Below, in pieces: positions 8,530 to 17,397 of a stretch of 64,000 nt of DNA. How positions within the stretch are numbered: position 1 is the first letter of the stretch; each line of letters begins with the position of its first letter. Origin of the DNA: Jannaschia sp. CCS1. GTDB lineage: Bacteria; Pseudomonadota; Alphaproteobacteria; Rhodobacterales; Rhodobacteraceae. The stretch is taken from positions 2,108,001 through 2,172,000 of the forward strand of contig NC_007802.1 in assembly GCF_000013565.1 (NCBI RefSeq). The letters run 5' to 3'. Both the position numbers and the translations under genes were made by a program. Under the pieces are notes generated by a model. The model did no database searches. It was given only the letters and a program-made list of their open reading frames with translations, and was not told the origin of the DNA.

Positions 8530-9497
8530 GCCGTCCAAATCGCCCCCGCTATGCCGCGCGGCTCAACGCGTTCAAACAGCTCACGCCGGGCTCGGATGTG
8601 CGGGACTGGATCGCGGCGGCGGGACAGGTGGGCGGATTGGGGGCGGCGGACCTGAACTTCCCAGACCATTTTGCGGTCTATGACGCGGACCAGATGGGGA
8701 ATTTTCTGGGGGAGGCCGCGCTGACTTTGAACGGGATCGCGATGCGGTACTATACCGACCCCGGTTTCAAACTGGGCGCGTTCACGCATCCTGATGCCGC
8801 TGTCAGACAGGCCGCCTTGGATGTCACCAAACAGGGTATCGACACCTGTGCCCGCATGGGCGGCAAAACGGTCACTTTGTGGATGGGGCAGGACGGGTTC
8901 GATTATGCGTTTCAGATGGATTACGGGCTGGCCTGGGATCGCACGGTCGCGGCCATCGCCGATATCTGCGCCCATGACCCAAACATCGACATCGCGATTG
9001 AATACAAACCGAATGAGCCGCGGGCCTTTGCCCTGATGCCGGATATCGGCACCACGTTGCTGGCCTGCCGCGAGGTGGGCGCGGTCAATCTGGGCGTGAC
9101 GCTCGACTTCGCCCATGTCCTTTACGCCGATGAGATGCCCGCCCATTCCGCCGCGCTGATCGGGCGGCATTCGCGGATGATCGGCCTGCATCTGAACGAC
9201 GGCTACGGCAAGCGCGACGATGGGCTGATGGTGGGCTCGGTCCATGCCATCCAGACCGTCGAATTGCTGGTCGCGATGCTGCGGATGGGCCAGACCGATG
9301 TGATCTATTTCGACACCTTCCCCGACATGGGCGGTCTGAACCCGATTGAGGAGGCGCGGACCAATGTCGCCGTCACGGATCGGCTTATGGCGGTTGCGGA
9401 AAGTCTGATGGAAGATCCAGCGCTGGCGCAGGCGATTGACCGGCAGGATGCGGCGGCATCACACCGGATCGTCGCGCGGGCCTTGTACGGCTCATGA
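8526..9497 (+). CDS. Sugar phosphate isomerase/epimerase-type TIM barrel protein
   Basis: A 323-residue protein with the xylose-isomerase-like TIM-barrel pattern. Metal-site candidates occur in IAIEYKPNEPR, LDFAHVLYADE, GLHLNDGYGKRD and IYFDTFPDMGG. The family covers ketose 3-epimerases and L-rhamnose-isomerase-like enzymes, and the substrate cannot be read from sequence. Overlaps of 4 nt with gntR upstream and with the kinase downstream make a tight three-gene unit. It is not needed for the oxidative fucose route, so it may feed another deoxy-sugar or a fuculose/rhamnulose-type sugar into the cell's pathways. Confidence 0.72.
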   Translation: MSRPNRPRYAARLNAFKQLTPGSDVRDWIAAAGQVGGLGAADLNFPDHFAVYDADQMGNFLGEAALTLNGIAMRYYTDPGFKLGAFTHPDAAVRQAALDVTKQGIDTCARMGGKTVTLWMGQDGFDYAFQMDYGLAWDRTVAAIADICAHDPNIDIAIEYKPNEPRAFALMPDIGTTLLACREVGAVNLGVTLDFAHVLYADEMPAHSAALIGRHSRMIGLHLNDGYGKRDDGLMVGSVHAIQTVELLVAMLRMGQTDVIYFDTFPDMGGLNPIEEARTNVAVTDRLMAVAESLMEDPALAQAIDRQDAAASHRIVARALYGS

Positions 9498-10342
9498 GCC
9501 TGCTCGTTGTCGGTGCGTTGCATTGGGATGTTGTGGTGCAGGCGTCCCGTTTGCCCCGCATCGACGAGACGTTGCGCGGATCCGGCGTGACGTATCAGTT
9601 TGGCGGCAAGGCCGGAAATCAGGCGATCGCGGCGGCAGGGGCCGGGGCGGATGTCGGTTTTGCTGGCCGCAATGGCACCGACGAGGCGGGCCAGTCCATG
9701 CAGGCGGCTTTGCAAGATGCTGGTGTGGACATCGCACAATTGCAGGCTGGGGCAGGGGCGTCGGGGATGAGCGTTGCGATCCTCATGGAGGATGGCAATT
9801 ACGGGGCGGTGATCGTATCGGCCGAGAACCATATGTTCGACGTAGATGCCGTGCAGATACCGGACGAATGCCGCCTCGTTCTGTTGCAAAATGAGATGGC
9901 GGCCGGTGTGATCCCGGCCATGGCGACGAAGGCCCAACGCGCGGGTGCCGGGGTGATCTTGAACGCCGCACCGGCGCAGGGCGTTGGCAAGACCGACCTT
10001 GCGCATCTCCACACGCTGATCGTGAACCGGGTCGAAGGGGCCGATCTGTTGGGCATTGCGGACAGCGCACCTGATCCGGTGGCGGTGGTCAATGGCCTGC
10101 AAGAGCTGGCCCCGCAGGCGCTGGTGATCCTGACACTCGGTGGGGACGGCGTTGTTTTCGCTGAGCCGGGCCGGGCAGTGCAGTCACAAGCCGCGCGCCG
10201 GGTCTCGGTACACTCCACCCACGGGGCGGGTGACGTGTTTGTCGGCGCTTACGCGGCGGCGATCCTGGCGGGGCAATCGCTGTCTGAAGCCATCCAGTTG
10301 GGGCAAGCCGCAGCCGCCGCCCACATCTCTCAGATCCGGTAG
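9494..10342 (+). CDS. PfkB-family carbohydrate kinase
   Basis: A 282-residue ribokinase-fold protein with both PfkB signatures: GGKAGNQAIAAAGAGADVGFAG near residues 37-58 and the ATP/anion-hole motif HSTHGAGDVFVGAYAAA near the C-terminus, containing the catalytic aspartate. The first gene-proximal residues (LLVVGALHWDVVV) form the usual first strand. It shares an operon with gntR and the TIM-barrel isomerase. An isomerase-kinase pair normally phosphorylates a ketose, but the sugar is not identified. The 3' end overlaps the convergent lactonase gene by 13 bp. Confidence 0.8.
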   Translation: MSLLVVGALHWDVVVQASRLPRIDETLRGSGVTYQFGGKAGNQAIAAAGAGADVGFAGRNGTDEAGQSMQAALQDAGVDIAQLQAGAGASGMSVAILMEDGNYGAVIVSAENHMFDVDAVQIPDECRLVLLQNEMAAGVIPAMATKAQRAGAGVILNAAPAQGVGKTDLAHLHTLIVNRVEGADLLGIADSAPDPVAVVNGLQELAPQALVILTLGGDGVVFAEPGRAVQSQAARRVSVHSTHGAGDVFVGAYAAAILAGQSLSEAIQLGQAAAAAHISQIR

Positions 10343-11166
10343 AACGCCGCCGCCGTGCCACCAAAGATCATATCCTGTGCGCCACGGGACAGATGTGCCG
10401 TCAATGCTTCCGCCGCATTGCCCCATTCATCATAGGTGGCTTCCAACTGGCACACCGGCCAGTCGGACCCCCACATCACGCGGTCGGGCCCGAAGGCGTC
10501 CAATACGTGGCGCGCATAGGGGCGCAGGTCCTCCAATGTCCACCCATCGGCCTCAGTTACGAGGCCCGACAGCTTGCAGGCCGCGTTCGTTGTGTCGGCC
10601 AGTAGGGTCATACCGTCGGCCCAATGGCGGAAACTTTCAGCCGAATGGGCGCGGATCTGCGGCTTCATGCAATGGTCGATCACCACGCGCATGTCCGGGT
10701 AGCGCATCAGAAGCGTGTGGAAATTCGCCAGATGGCGCGGAAACCCCAGCGCGTCGAAGGTCAGATCGTGATCAATGATCGCCTGATACCCCCATTGCAC
10801 GTCGTCGCGCAGCATCCAGCCGTCGTCGGGGATGTCCTGGATCATCGGTCTCACCCCCAGAAACTTTGGGTGGTTTGCCAGTCGTTGCAGGTGGTGCAGG
10901 TCGTCCGGCCGTTCAAAATCGATCCACCCAACGACGCCTGCAACCGTGGGTGTCGCATCGGCGATCCCCAGCATGTATTCGGTTTCCTGCACGGTTGCGG
11001 CGGCTTGCACCAAAACACTGCGGCCAATGCCATGGGTCCTCAGGTGCGGTGCCAAATCAGCGGGGCCGTAGGGCCGGGCCAGAACGGCATTGTCCATCGG
11101 CATCCAGTCGTAGTCGCCGCGCTGCGGATGCCAATAGTGCTGATGCGCGTCGATACGGTCGGTCAC
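10330..11166 (-). CDS. L-fuconolactonase (amidohydrolase family 2, COG3618)
   Basis: A 278-residue TIM-barrel hydrolase with an N-terminal DAHQHYWH motif (H8 and H10), an internal VIDHCMKP and a C-terminal MWGSDWPVCQ holding the metal aspartate. COG3618 members hydrolyse sugar lactones such as L-fucono- and L-rhamnono-lactone. Here it would open the product of the neighbouring aldo/keto dehydrogenase. The frame extends to 11211, but a GTG at 11166 overlaps the upstream gene's stop as GTGA and gives the family N-terminus. It is the second gene of the minus-strand operon headed by the dehydrogenase. Confidence 0.87.
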   Translation of the reverse strand: MTDRIDAHQHYWHPQRGDYDWMPMDNAVLARPYGPADLAPHLRTHGIGRSVLVQAAATVQETEYMLGIADATPTVAGVVGWIDFERPDDLHHLQRLANHPKFLGVRPMIQDIPDDGWMLRDDVQWGYQAIIDHDLTFDALGFPRHLANFHTLLMRYPDMRVVIDHCMKPQIRAHSAESFRHWADGMTLLADTTNAACKLSGLVTEADGWTLEDLRPYARHVLDAFGPDRVMWGSDWPVCQLEATYDEWGNAAEALTAHLSRGAQDMIFGGTAAAFYRI

Positions 11167-12185
11167 GGCGCGTCCTCCCGCATCAGGCCAGCCGCCTTGA
11201 GGTCCGCCCACAGCTGATCGGGGATCTGTGCGGCTTCGGCGGCGATGTTACTGTTCATCTCGTCCATTCCCTGCCCGCCGGGGATCACGGACACGACCGA
11301 AGGGTGGCGCAATGGAAACTGAAAGGCCGCGTCGACCATGCGCACCCCGTTTTGGGAGCAGATGTGCTCGATCCTGCCCACGCGGTCCAGAATGTCTTGT
11401 GGGGCAGGGTCGTAATTGTAGAACGCGCCGGGTTTGGGGCCGGTGGCCAGAATGCCCGAATTGTAGGCCCCGCCCACGACGACGCCAATGCCGCGCGCCT
11501 CGCAGAGCGGCAGGAAGCTGTTCAGCGCCTCCTGTTCCAGCAGGGTATAGCGGCCCGCAAGCAGGAACATGTCAAAATCGCCGCGCTCGGCGAGCCATTG
11601 ACAGGGCTGCCATTCATTCACGCCTGCGCCAAACGCCTTGATGACCCCCTGATCCCGCAGCTCCTGCAGCGCCTTGTAGCCCCCCGCCATCAGCTCTTCC
11701 AGCTTCGCGTCCAGCACCTGCTGGCTGCCGTGGTTGGCCAGGTCAATGTCATGGGCAAACAGCATATCGATCCGGTGGGTGCCCAACCTCTCAAGGCTGA
11801 ACTCGATGGACCGCATCACACCGTCATAGGTGTAGTCATAGACCTCAGTGCGGGCCGGGACGTCAAACCATTTGCCAAAGCCGTCGCGCTTGTCCGGCGC
11901 GGTCGCCCGCAAGAGCCGCCCGACTTTGGTGGACAAGACGTAACTGTCGCGGTCCTTTCCGCGCAAAAACCGGTTCAGCCGCGTCTCTGCCAGGCCCAGA
12001 CCATAGAGGGGAGCCGTATCGAAATAGCGGACGCCCGCCTCCCACGCGCGGTCCAGAATGGCATCGGCGTCCTCATCACTGATCGCGCGATAGAGGTTGC
12101 CGAACGGCGCGGTGCCGAACCCCAGTTTCGTGAAGCTCAGCCCGCCGTTTCCAAGCCGGTCCCAGTGATGTGTGCGCAATGCCAT
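11163..12185 (-). CDS. L-fucose dehydrogenase / D-threo-aldose 1-dehydrogenase (aldo/keto reductase)
   Basis: A 340-residue aldo/keto reductase barrel with the catalytic tetrad D56, Y61 (FDTAPLYG), K87 (STKVG) and H145 (FAHDID). The subgroup oxidises C1 of L-fucose, L-galactose and D-arabinose to the lactone with NAD(P). That is the first step of the non-phosphorylating route, and the adjacent lactonase supports the call. Box 3 lies 18-35 bp upstream of the start, where it could block initiation. It was probably acquired as part of the island, since its operon is interleaved with divergent units all carrying the same box. Confidence 0.88.
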   Translation of the reverse strand: MALRTHHWDRLGNGGLSFTKLGFGTAPFGNLYRAISDEDADAILDRAWEAGVRYFDTAPLYGLGLAETRLNRFLRGKDRDSYVLSTKVGRLLRATAPDKRDGFGKWFDVPARTEVYDYTYDGVMRSIEFSLERLGTHRIDMLFAHDIDLANHGSQQVLDAKLEELMAGGYKALQELRDQGVIKAFGAGVNEWQPCQWLAERGDFDMFLLAGRYTLLEQEALNSFLPLCEARGIGVVVGGAYNSGILATGPKPGAFYNYDPAPQDILDRVGRIEHICSQNGVRMVDAAFQFPLRHPSVVSVIPGGQGMDEMNSNIAAEAAQIPDQLWADLKAAGLMREDAP

Positions 12186-12202
12186 GACGATGCCCTCCTG
12201 GC

Positions 12203-12220
12203 TGACATGCTAGAATGAAA
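12203..12220. promoter_or_regulatory. GntR-type box 3, between dehydrogenase and BtpA genes
   Basis: TGACATGCTAGAATGAAA shares the ACATGCTAG core with the other three sites and keeps the partly palindromic right arm. It lies just upstream of the dehydrogenase start (12185) and 50 bp before the divergent BtpA-like gene. Confidence 0.55.
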
Positions 12221-12270
12221 CCTGCTGGACTGCACCCCCCGTTTCCGGGCAGCATGGGCCTGAGGGAGAC

Positions 12271-13080
12271 ATGATCATGCAGAAATTCAGGGACGTGTTC
12301 GGCACGCCAAAACCGGTGATTGCGATGGTGCATCTTGGCGCCATGCCCGGCACGCCGTTGCACGACGCGGATGCCGGGTTGGAGGGGTTGGTCGCTGCCG
12401 CCGCCGCAGATCTGTCCGCCTTGCAGGCCGCCGGTGTTGATGCGGTGATGTTCGGCAATGAGAATGATCGCCCCTATGAATTCGCCGTCGATACCGCCAG
12501 CACCGCCACCATGGCCTATGTCATCGGTCAATTGCGCGGGCAGATCACCGTGCCCTTTGGCGTGAATGTTCTGTGGGATCCCGACAGCACCATCGCCCTG
12601 GCCGCAGCCACCGGGGCCCAGTTCTGTCGGGAGATCTTTACCGGCACCTATGCCAGTGACATGGGCGTCTGGGCGCCTGATGCGGGCCGGGCGCTGCGCT
12701 ATCGCAAGCGGTTGGGGCGGGACGATCTGGCGATGCTCTATAACGTCAGCGCGGAATTTGCGGACAGTCTGGACAAGCGGCCACTGCCGGATCGCGCGCG
12801 GTCTGCGGTGTTCTCATCCGTGCCCGATGCGGTGTTGGTGTCGGGCCAGATCACCGGGGAAGCGGCGCGGATGGAGGATCTGGAAGCTGTCAAAGCCGTG
12901 CTGCCGGAGACGCCGGTGCTGGCCAATACCGGTGTCAAACACGACACTGTGGCCGAGGTTTTGCGGATCGCCGATGGCTGTATCGTCGGCTCGTCCCTCA
13001 AGGTCGACGGGCATACCTGGAACGCGGTCGACCCGGACCGGGCAAAGGACTTCATGGACAGGGCAAGGGCCAGCCGATGA
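12271..13080 (+). CDS. BtpA/SgcQ-family protein
   Basis: This 269-residue protein has the BtpA family pattern: IAMVHLGAMPGTP at the N-terminus, FGNENDRPYEF, PFGVNVLWDP, a central FCREIFTGTY and the VLANTGVKHDTV and IVGSSLKVDG segments of a TIM-barrel phosphate-binding end. Homologues are the cyanobacterial photosystem I assembly factor BtpA and E. coli SgcQ, encoded in a cryptic sugar operon with SgcX. The biochemical activity is not established. GGGAGAC precedes the ATG at 12271. The stop overlaps the M42 peptidase start. Confidence 0.8.
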   Translation: MIMQKFRDVFGTPKPVIAMVHLGAMPGTPLHDADAGLEGLVAAAAADLSALQAAGVDAVMFGNENDRPYEFAVDTASTATMAYVIGQLRGQITVPFGVNVLWDPDSTIALAAATGAQFCREIFTGTYASDMGVWAPDAGRALRYRKRLGRDDLAMLYNVSAEFADSLDKRPLPDRARSAVFSSVPDAVLVSGQITGEAARMEDLEAVKAVLPETPVLANTGVKHDTVAEVLRIADGCIVGSSLKVDGHTWNAVDPDRAKDFMDRARASR

Positions 13081-14147
13081 TCGCCGACGACCTGAAAGCG
13101 CTGATGATGATCCCCGGCCTCTCCGGGCACGAGGGGCGGGTGGCGGCAGCAATTGCAGCACGGATGCCGGTGGAATGCCGCACGGATACGATGGGCAATC
13201 TGATCGCGACCTTTCCAGGCCAGGGCCCATCGGTCATGCTGTTCACCCATATGGATCAGCTTGGCCTGATCGTGCGCAAGATCGACGACGACGGCTTGAT
13301 CCGTGTGCATCGCATGGGCGGTGTTCCCGAACGGGCCCTTCCGTCGCAATCGGTGGTGCTCAGCACCCCGGACGGACGCGACATATCGGGGGTCTTGGCG
13401 AACAAAAGCCACCATGCAACCGGGCCGGATGAGAAATATACCGTGCTGAAGGCGGCAGACCTGTTCATCGACACCGGGCACGGGTCGAAGGCGGCGGTGG
13501 AAGCGGCGGGGATCAGGATCGGCACGCCGGTGACCTATGCACCGAACGTTGTGGACCTGGAGGGGGGCCGCATTGCTGGAACCTCGGTCGATGACCGTGC
13601 GGGCTGTGCCGTGTTGCTGGATGTGGCCGCCGCGTTGGCCAGACGTGACGGCGGCCCGCCCGTGCATGTGGTGTTTTCCACCCAGGAGGAATTCAATCTG
13701 CGCGGCGCGGTTGTTGCGGCGCAGGCGCTTCAGCCTGATATCGCGATCCAGATCGACCTGATGCTAGCCTGCGACACGCCGGATATGGCCGGTCAGGGGG
13801 AGATGGCACTCGGGGAAGGCCCGGGAATGAGCCTCTACAGCTTTCATGGCAGGGGCACGTTGAATGGCGTCTTGCCGCATCCCGCGCTGGTCGCTCTGTT
13901 CGATGAAACGGCGTCGTCTGAGGACATGGCCTTGCAGCGGTCGGCCCAGATCGGGGTGCTGACGGACCTGTCCTACGTGCAATCGGTGGGCCACGGCGTG
14001 GCGTCCATCGATCTGGGCTTCCCGATGCGCTATTCCCATTCCTCCCTTGAGATGTGTCAGATCAGCGATCTGGAGGCTTTGTCGCGGTTGCTGGTCGCGG
14101 GGCTGGCCCGGATCGGCCCGGATTTTCCACTGGAGCGATGGGCGTGA
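13077..14147 (+). CDS. M42-family metallopeptidase (SgcX-like)
   Basis: A 356-residue protein with the complete M42 di-metal set: H58 in FTHMDQLG, Asp in GTSVDDRAG, the catalytic glutamates in STQEEFNLRG and a final His in RYSHSSLEM. Family members are aminopeptidases, but SgcX has long been annotated as a putative endoglucanase-like enzyme. Pairing with a BtpA/SgcQ gene repeats the E. coli sgcX-sgcQ association, which suggests a joint role with a sugar or sugar-peptide conjugate. It overlaps its neighbours on both sides, so it is co-translated in the box-3 plus-strand operon. Confidence 0.85.
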   Translation: MIADDLKALMMIPGLSGHEGRVAAAIAARMPVECRTDTMGNLIATFPGQGPSVMLFTHMDQLGLIVRKIDDDGLIRVHRMGGVPERALPSQSVVLSTPDGRDISGVLANKSHHATGPDEKYTVLKAADLFIDTGHGSKAAVEAAGIRIGTPVTYAPNVVDLEGGRIAGTSVDDRAGCAVLLDVAAALARRDGGPPVHVVFSTQEEFNLRGAVVAAQALQPDIAIQIDLMLACDTPDMAGQGEMALGEGPGMSLYSFHGRGTLNGVLPHPALVALFDETASSEDMALQRSAQIGVLTDLSYVQSVGHGVASIDLGFPMRYSHSSLEMCQISDLEALSRLLVAGLARIGPDFPLERWA

Positions 14148-15631
14148 GCTATACCCTTGGCGTTGATATCGGCACCTACGAGACCAAGGGCGTGTTGGTG
14201 GATGCCGCCGGTTGCGTGGTTGCCATGGCCACCGCAGCCCATGACATGCTGGTGCCCCACCCCGGATGGGCGGAGCATCGGCCAGAGCAGGATTGGTGGG
14301 GGGATTTCGTTTCTGTCACCCGTGAGGTGTTGACGAAATCAGGTGTCGCACCGGACCAGATCAAGGCCGTCGCCTGTTCGGCCATCGGGCCGTGCATGTT
14401 ACCGGTGGATGATGGTGGAGCGCCCTTGATGAACGGCGTTCTCTATGGGGTCGATACCCGCGCCATGGCGGAGGTGCAGGCCCTGACGGCTCGGATCGGG
14501 GAGGACGTGATCCTTGACCGATGCGGCAACGCGCTGACGTCGCAATCGGTCGGGCCCAAGATCCTGTGGCTCAAGACACACCGTCCGGACATCTACGAAA
14601 AGACCGCCAAGATCCTGACTGCCACCAGTTTTCTGGTGCATCGGCTGACCGGCGAATTCGTAATTGATCATTACACGGCTGCCAATTTCTCGCCGCTATA
14701 TGACGTATCCACGCAAGACTGGTGTTTCGATCTGGCCCCTGAGATCGCAACTCCCCAGATGCTGCCACGCCTGCTGTGGTCATCCGAGATTGCGGGCCAT
14801 ATCACCGCCCGTGCGGCGACCACCACGGGCCTGGCGGAAGGCACACCCGTGACCGCAGGTACGATTGACGCAGCAGCAGAAGCGTTAAGCGTCGGCGTGC
14901 GGCAATCGGGCGACATGATGATGATGTATGGCTCCACCATCTTTGTGATCACCTTGACGCCAGACCGCGTGCGCGACGCGCGGCTGTGGTACGCACCATG
15001 GCTGTTCCCGGGCCAACACGCATCGATGGCGGGTCTGGCCACATCGGGCACACTGACCCACTGGTTCCGCGACCAATTCGCGGCGGAACTGCCGCGCGAT
15101 ACGGCCTTTCCGACCCTTGCAGCCGAGGCAGAGGCCATCGCTCCGGGGGCCGGCGGCCTGTTGTTTCTGCCCTATTTCTCAGGCGAACGAACGCCGCTCC
15201 ACGATCCGCTCGCCAAGGGCGCGTTCTTCGGCATGAACCTGACCCACACCCGCGCCCACCTGTTCCGCGCGGTGATCGAGGGCATCGCCCATGGCACGGC
15301 CCATGTGGTGGAAACGTACCGGGATGTTGAGGCCGCGCCCTCGCGCATTCTGGCCGTCGGCGGCGGCACCAAGAATGCGCTGTGGTTGCAGGCGACGTCG
15401 GACACGTCTGGCCTGGATCAGATCCTGTGCGACAAGACAATCGGGGCCAGCTACGGCGACGCTTTTCTGGCGCGGATCGCGATCGGTGAGGCAGATATCG
15501 AGGACATTGCCACATGGAACCCGGTCCAGCGCACCGTGACCGCGCAGCGGGAACCGGCCTATGAAAGGGCCTATCCGCTGTTTCGGCGCCTCTACGAGCA
15601 AACCAAAGACATCGCGGCGGAGTTGGGGTGA
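14138..15631 (+). CDS. FGGY-family carbohydrate kinase
   Basis: A 497-residue kinase with the two actin-like halves. LGVDIGTYETKGVLVD at the start binds phosphate, the middle has GTIDAAAEALSVGV, and LFLPYFSGERTPLHDP and AVGGGTKNALW are C-terminal nucleotide-site motifs. The sequence is closest in style to xylulo-/fuculokinase-like proteins, but the sugar cannot be assigned. The frame extends upstream to 14054. The ATG at 14138 has TGGAG before it, and a GTG at 14144 is an alternative. It is third in the operon BtpA-M42-FGGY under box 3 control. Confidence 0.85.
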   Translation: MGVSYTLGVDIGTYETKGVLVDAAGCVVAMATAAHDMLVPHPGWAEHRPEQDWWGDFVSVTREVLTKSGVAPDQIKAVACSAIGPCMLPVDDGGAPLMNGVLYGVDTRAMAEVQALTARIGEDVILDRCGNALTSQSVGPKILWLKTHRPDIYEKTAKILTATSFLVHRLTGEFVIDHYTAANFSPLYDVSTQDWCFDLAPEIATPQMLPRLLWSSEIAGHITARAATTTGLAEGTPVTAGTIDAAAEALSVGVRQSGDMMMMYGSTIFVITLTPDRVRDARLWYAPWLFPGQHASMAGLATSGTLTHWFRDQFAAELPRDTAFPTLAAEAEAIAPGAGGLLFLPYFSGERTPLHDPLAKGAFFGMNLTHTRAHLFRAVIEGIAHGTAHVVETYRDVEAAPSRILAVGGGTKNALWLQATSDTSGLDQILCDKTIGASYGDAFLARIAIGEADIEDIATWNPVQRTVTAQREPAYERAYPLFRRLYEQTKDIAAELG

Positions 15632-15883
15632 ACGGCGACTCTGCGGGCTTGGCGGAGCGTCCAAATCTCAACACCGATGTCCGCTTCCATGACGAAGCCG
15701 CCGTCGCCTGGTTGGCAACCAGCATCTGTTTCGCAAGAGCTCAAAACAGTAGGCCGCTAGATGCCGCTATTAGAATTGCGTGAAAGGGGGCGGTTGGTGA
15801 CGGGCCACATTACCCGATTTCTGTCAAAGCAAGCGTTTTTGTGTTAACATTGGGCCGATCGTTCAGACCAATCGAGGCACCTG
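15632..15883. other. Intergenic stretch with one tiny ORF
   Basis: A 51-codon frame begins with a GTG overlapping the kinase stop (GTGA at 15628-15631) and ends at 15783. The peptide has no recognisable features, so it may be a decayed tail. The remaining 100 bp contains a T-rich patch (AAGCGTTTTTGTGTTAAC near 15832) that could hold the promoter of the next gene. Confidence 0.35.
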
Positions 15884-16348
15884 ATGTTGCGATCCGTTCT
15901 TTACTTGGGCTTGTTGACCGCTGCTCCCGCTTTCGCTCAATCCGCCGCTCAGGAAGCGCGCTTCGCTGACGCGATGCGGGCGATGGAGGCGCAAACCTTT
16001 ACCTTTTACACGACGGTCGATCCCCGCTTCGAACAGCTTCTTACACCGGTTGCGGATAACCCGGCCTATCGTGAGAGCCAGCGTTGCGTCCTGGCCCGGA
16101 TCGAAGACGAGGGCGGGTCCGAGATGCTGGAAGAGTACATTGCGGCGATGGAGGTTCAGGGCGACACGGAGATCACGTCCCTGATCGATCTGGCGGCGAA
16201 TTTGCCGGATGTCATGATCTCCGACCTCATTTTTGCCGCTTCGACCGAATGCGGACCGATGTCCTTCACGACTGATCAGATGGCGACGTCGGAATTCACC
16301 GAACTGATGGCCGATCCGGCGATCATGCAGGGTCTTATGGGGGAGTAA
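15884..16348 (+). CDS. Secreted periplasmic protein of unknown function
   Basis: A 154-residue product with a short cleavable signal peptide (LYLGLLTAAPAFA, cleavage after residue 18), then an acidic, mostly helical body with two cysteines (C68 and C122). No family is recognised. It stands alone between the sugar kinase operon and the convergent permease gene, with its own upstream intergenic region. Its relation to sugar metabolism is unclear. Codon use looks like its neighbours. Confidence 0.65.
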   Translation: MLRSVLYLGLLTAAPAFAQSAAQEARFADAMRAMEAQTFTFYTTVDPRFEQLLTPVADNPAYRESQRCVLARIEDEGGSEMLEEYIAAMEVQGDTEITSLIDLAANLPDVMISDLIFAASTECGPMSFTTDQMATSEFTELMADPAIMQGLMGE

Positions 16349-16469
16349 TGGCAGACCCATTGGAAATGAGTCTAACGGTTCTATCATTTGTTTTTGCACC
16401 GCGCGCGGCAGCTGTCAGTCGCCGCAGTGCGAAAGGACGCAAGATCGGGCTCAGAATGAACGTTCCGCT

Positions 16470-17390
16470 TTATTTCACCGCGCCCGCGGCCATGCCTTTG
16501 ATGATGTAGCGTTCCAACACGATGCCGATGACGATCAGCGGCAGGATCGCGGCTGTCGACAGCGCGGCCATGGACCACCAGTTGATCCCCTGACTGCCGG
16601 TTTGGCTGGCGACCATGACGGGCAGTGTTGTGGCATCCGTTGATGTCAGAAGGGCTGCAAAGAAATACTCGTTCCACGTCAGCACGAGGCTGAGGATAAA
16701 GGCCGCAACCATTCCCGGCAGCGCGATGGGGACGATGATTGTAAGGAACGCGCCCCAGATTGACAGGCCATCGACCAGCGCGGCTTCCTCAAGCTCTATC
16801 GGGATCGAACTGAACTGGTCCCGCATGATCCAGATGACAATCGGCAACACGGTGAGCGTGTAGAGCAGGATCAGCCCGATGCGGCTGTCGAGCATGTCGA
16901 TTTCCCGGTAAAGCACCAAAAAGGGCAGGGCGAGGACCACGGGCGGCAGGATGAGCTGGCTGAGGAAGAAGAAGCTGATGTCGTCGTTGCGCATGAAGCC
17001 GAACCGGTACTCGAACCGGCTGAGGCCGTAGGCGGCCAGGCTGCCCAAAAGCACCGCCAACGTGGAGGCCGACAGCGCCACGATTGTGGAATTCAGAAAC
17101 CGTTTCACAAACTCGGCCCGGACGGTGGAGTACTCCCCGATCGTGTCGGGCGACATGCCAAGGGACCGCCACCCGCGCCATTGCGGCGTGTAATCCACAA
17201 ACGGGATCATGTTGCCCTGCATGACGTCCGGGGCCAGTTTGAACGACGTCGTGATCGTCCAGTAGATCGGGAACAGGCAGATGAAGGCCCACAGCAACAA
17301 AATGCCGTAAACGGTGACGCGCTTGGCATACCACTTCACCTTGTGGCCAAGATCGGCCTCGTGATCGTGGAAGATTTGCGTCTGGCTCAT
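16470..17390 (-). CDS. ABC sugar transporter permease, MalG type (CUT1)
   Basis: A 306-residue inner-membrane protein with six predicted helices. The EAA loop (EEAALVDGLSIWGAFLTIIVPIALPG, about residues 198-223) contacts the ATPase. The first helix is preceded by a cytoplasmic tail rich in His and Lys. It is the last gene of the operon binding protein-MalF-type-MalG-type, 7 bp from the preceding permease. The cluster context points to uptake of L-fucose or a fucoside. Confidence 0.88.
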   Translation of the reverse strand: MSQTQIFHDHEADLGHKVKWYAKRVTVYGILLLWAFICLFPIYWTITTSFKLAPDVMQGNMIPFVDYTPQWRGWRSLGMSPDTIGEYSTVRAEFVKRFLNSTIVALSASTLAVLLGSLAAYGLSRFEYRFGFMRNDDISFFFLSQLILPPVVLALPFLVLYREIDMLDSRIGLILLYTLTVLPIVIWIMRDQFSSIPIELEEAALVDGLSIWGAFLTIIVPIALPGMVAAFILSLVLTWNEYFFAALLTSTDATTLPVMVASQTGSQGINWWSMAALSTAAILPLIVIGIVLERYIIKGMAAGAVK

Positions 17391-17397
17391 GGCACCC

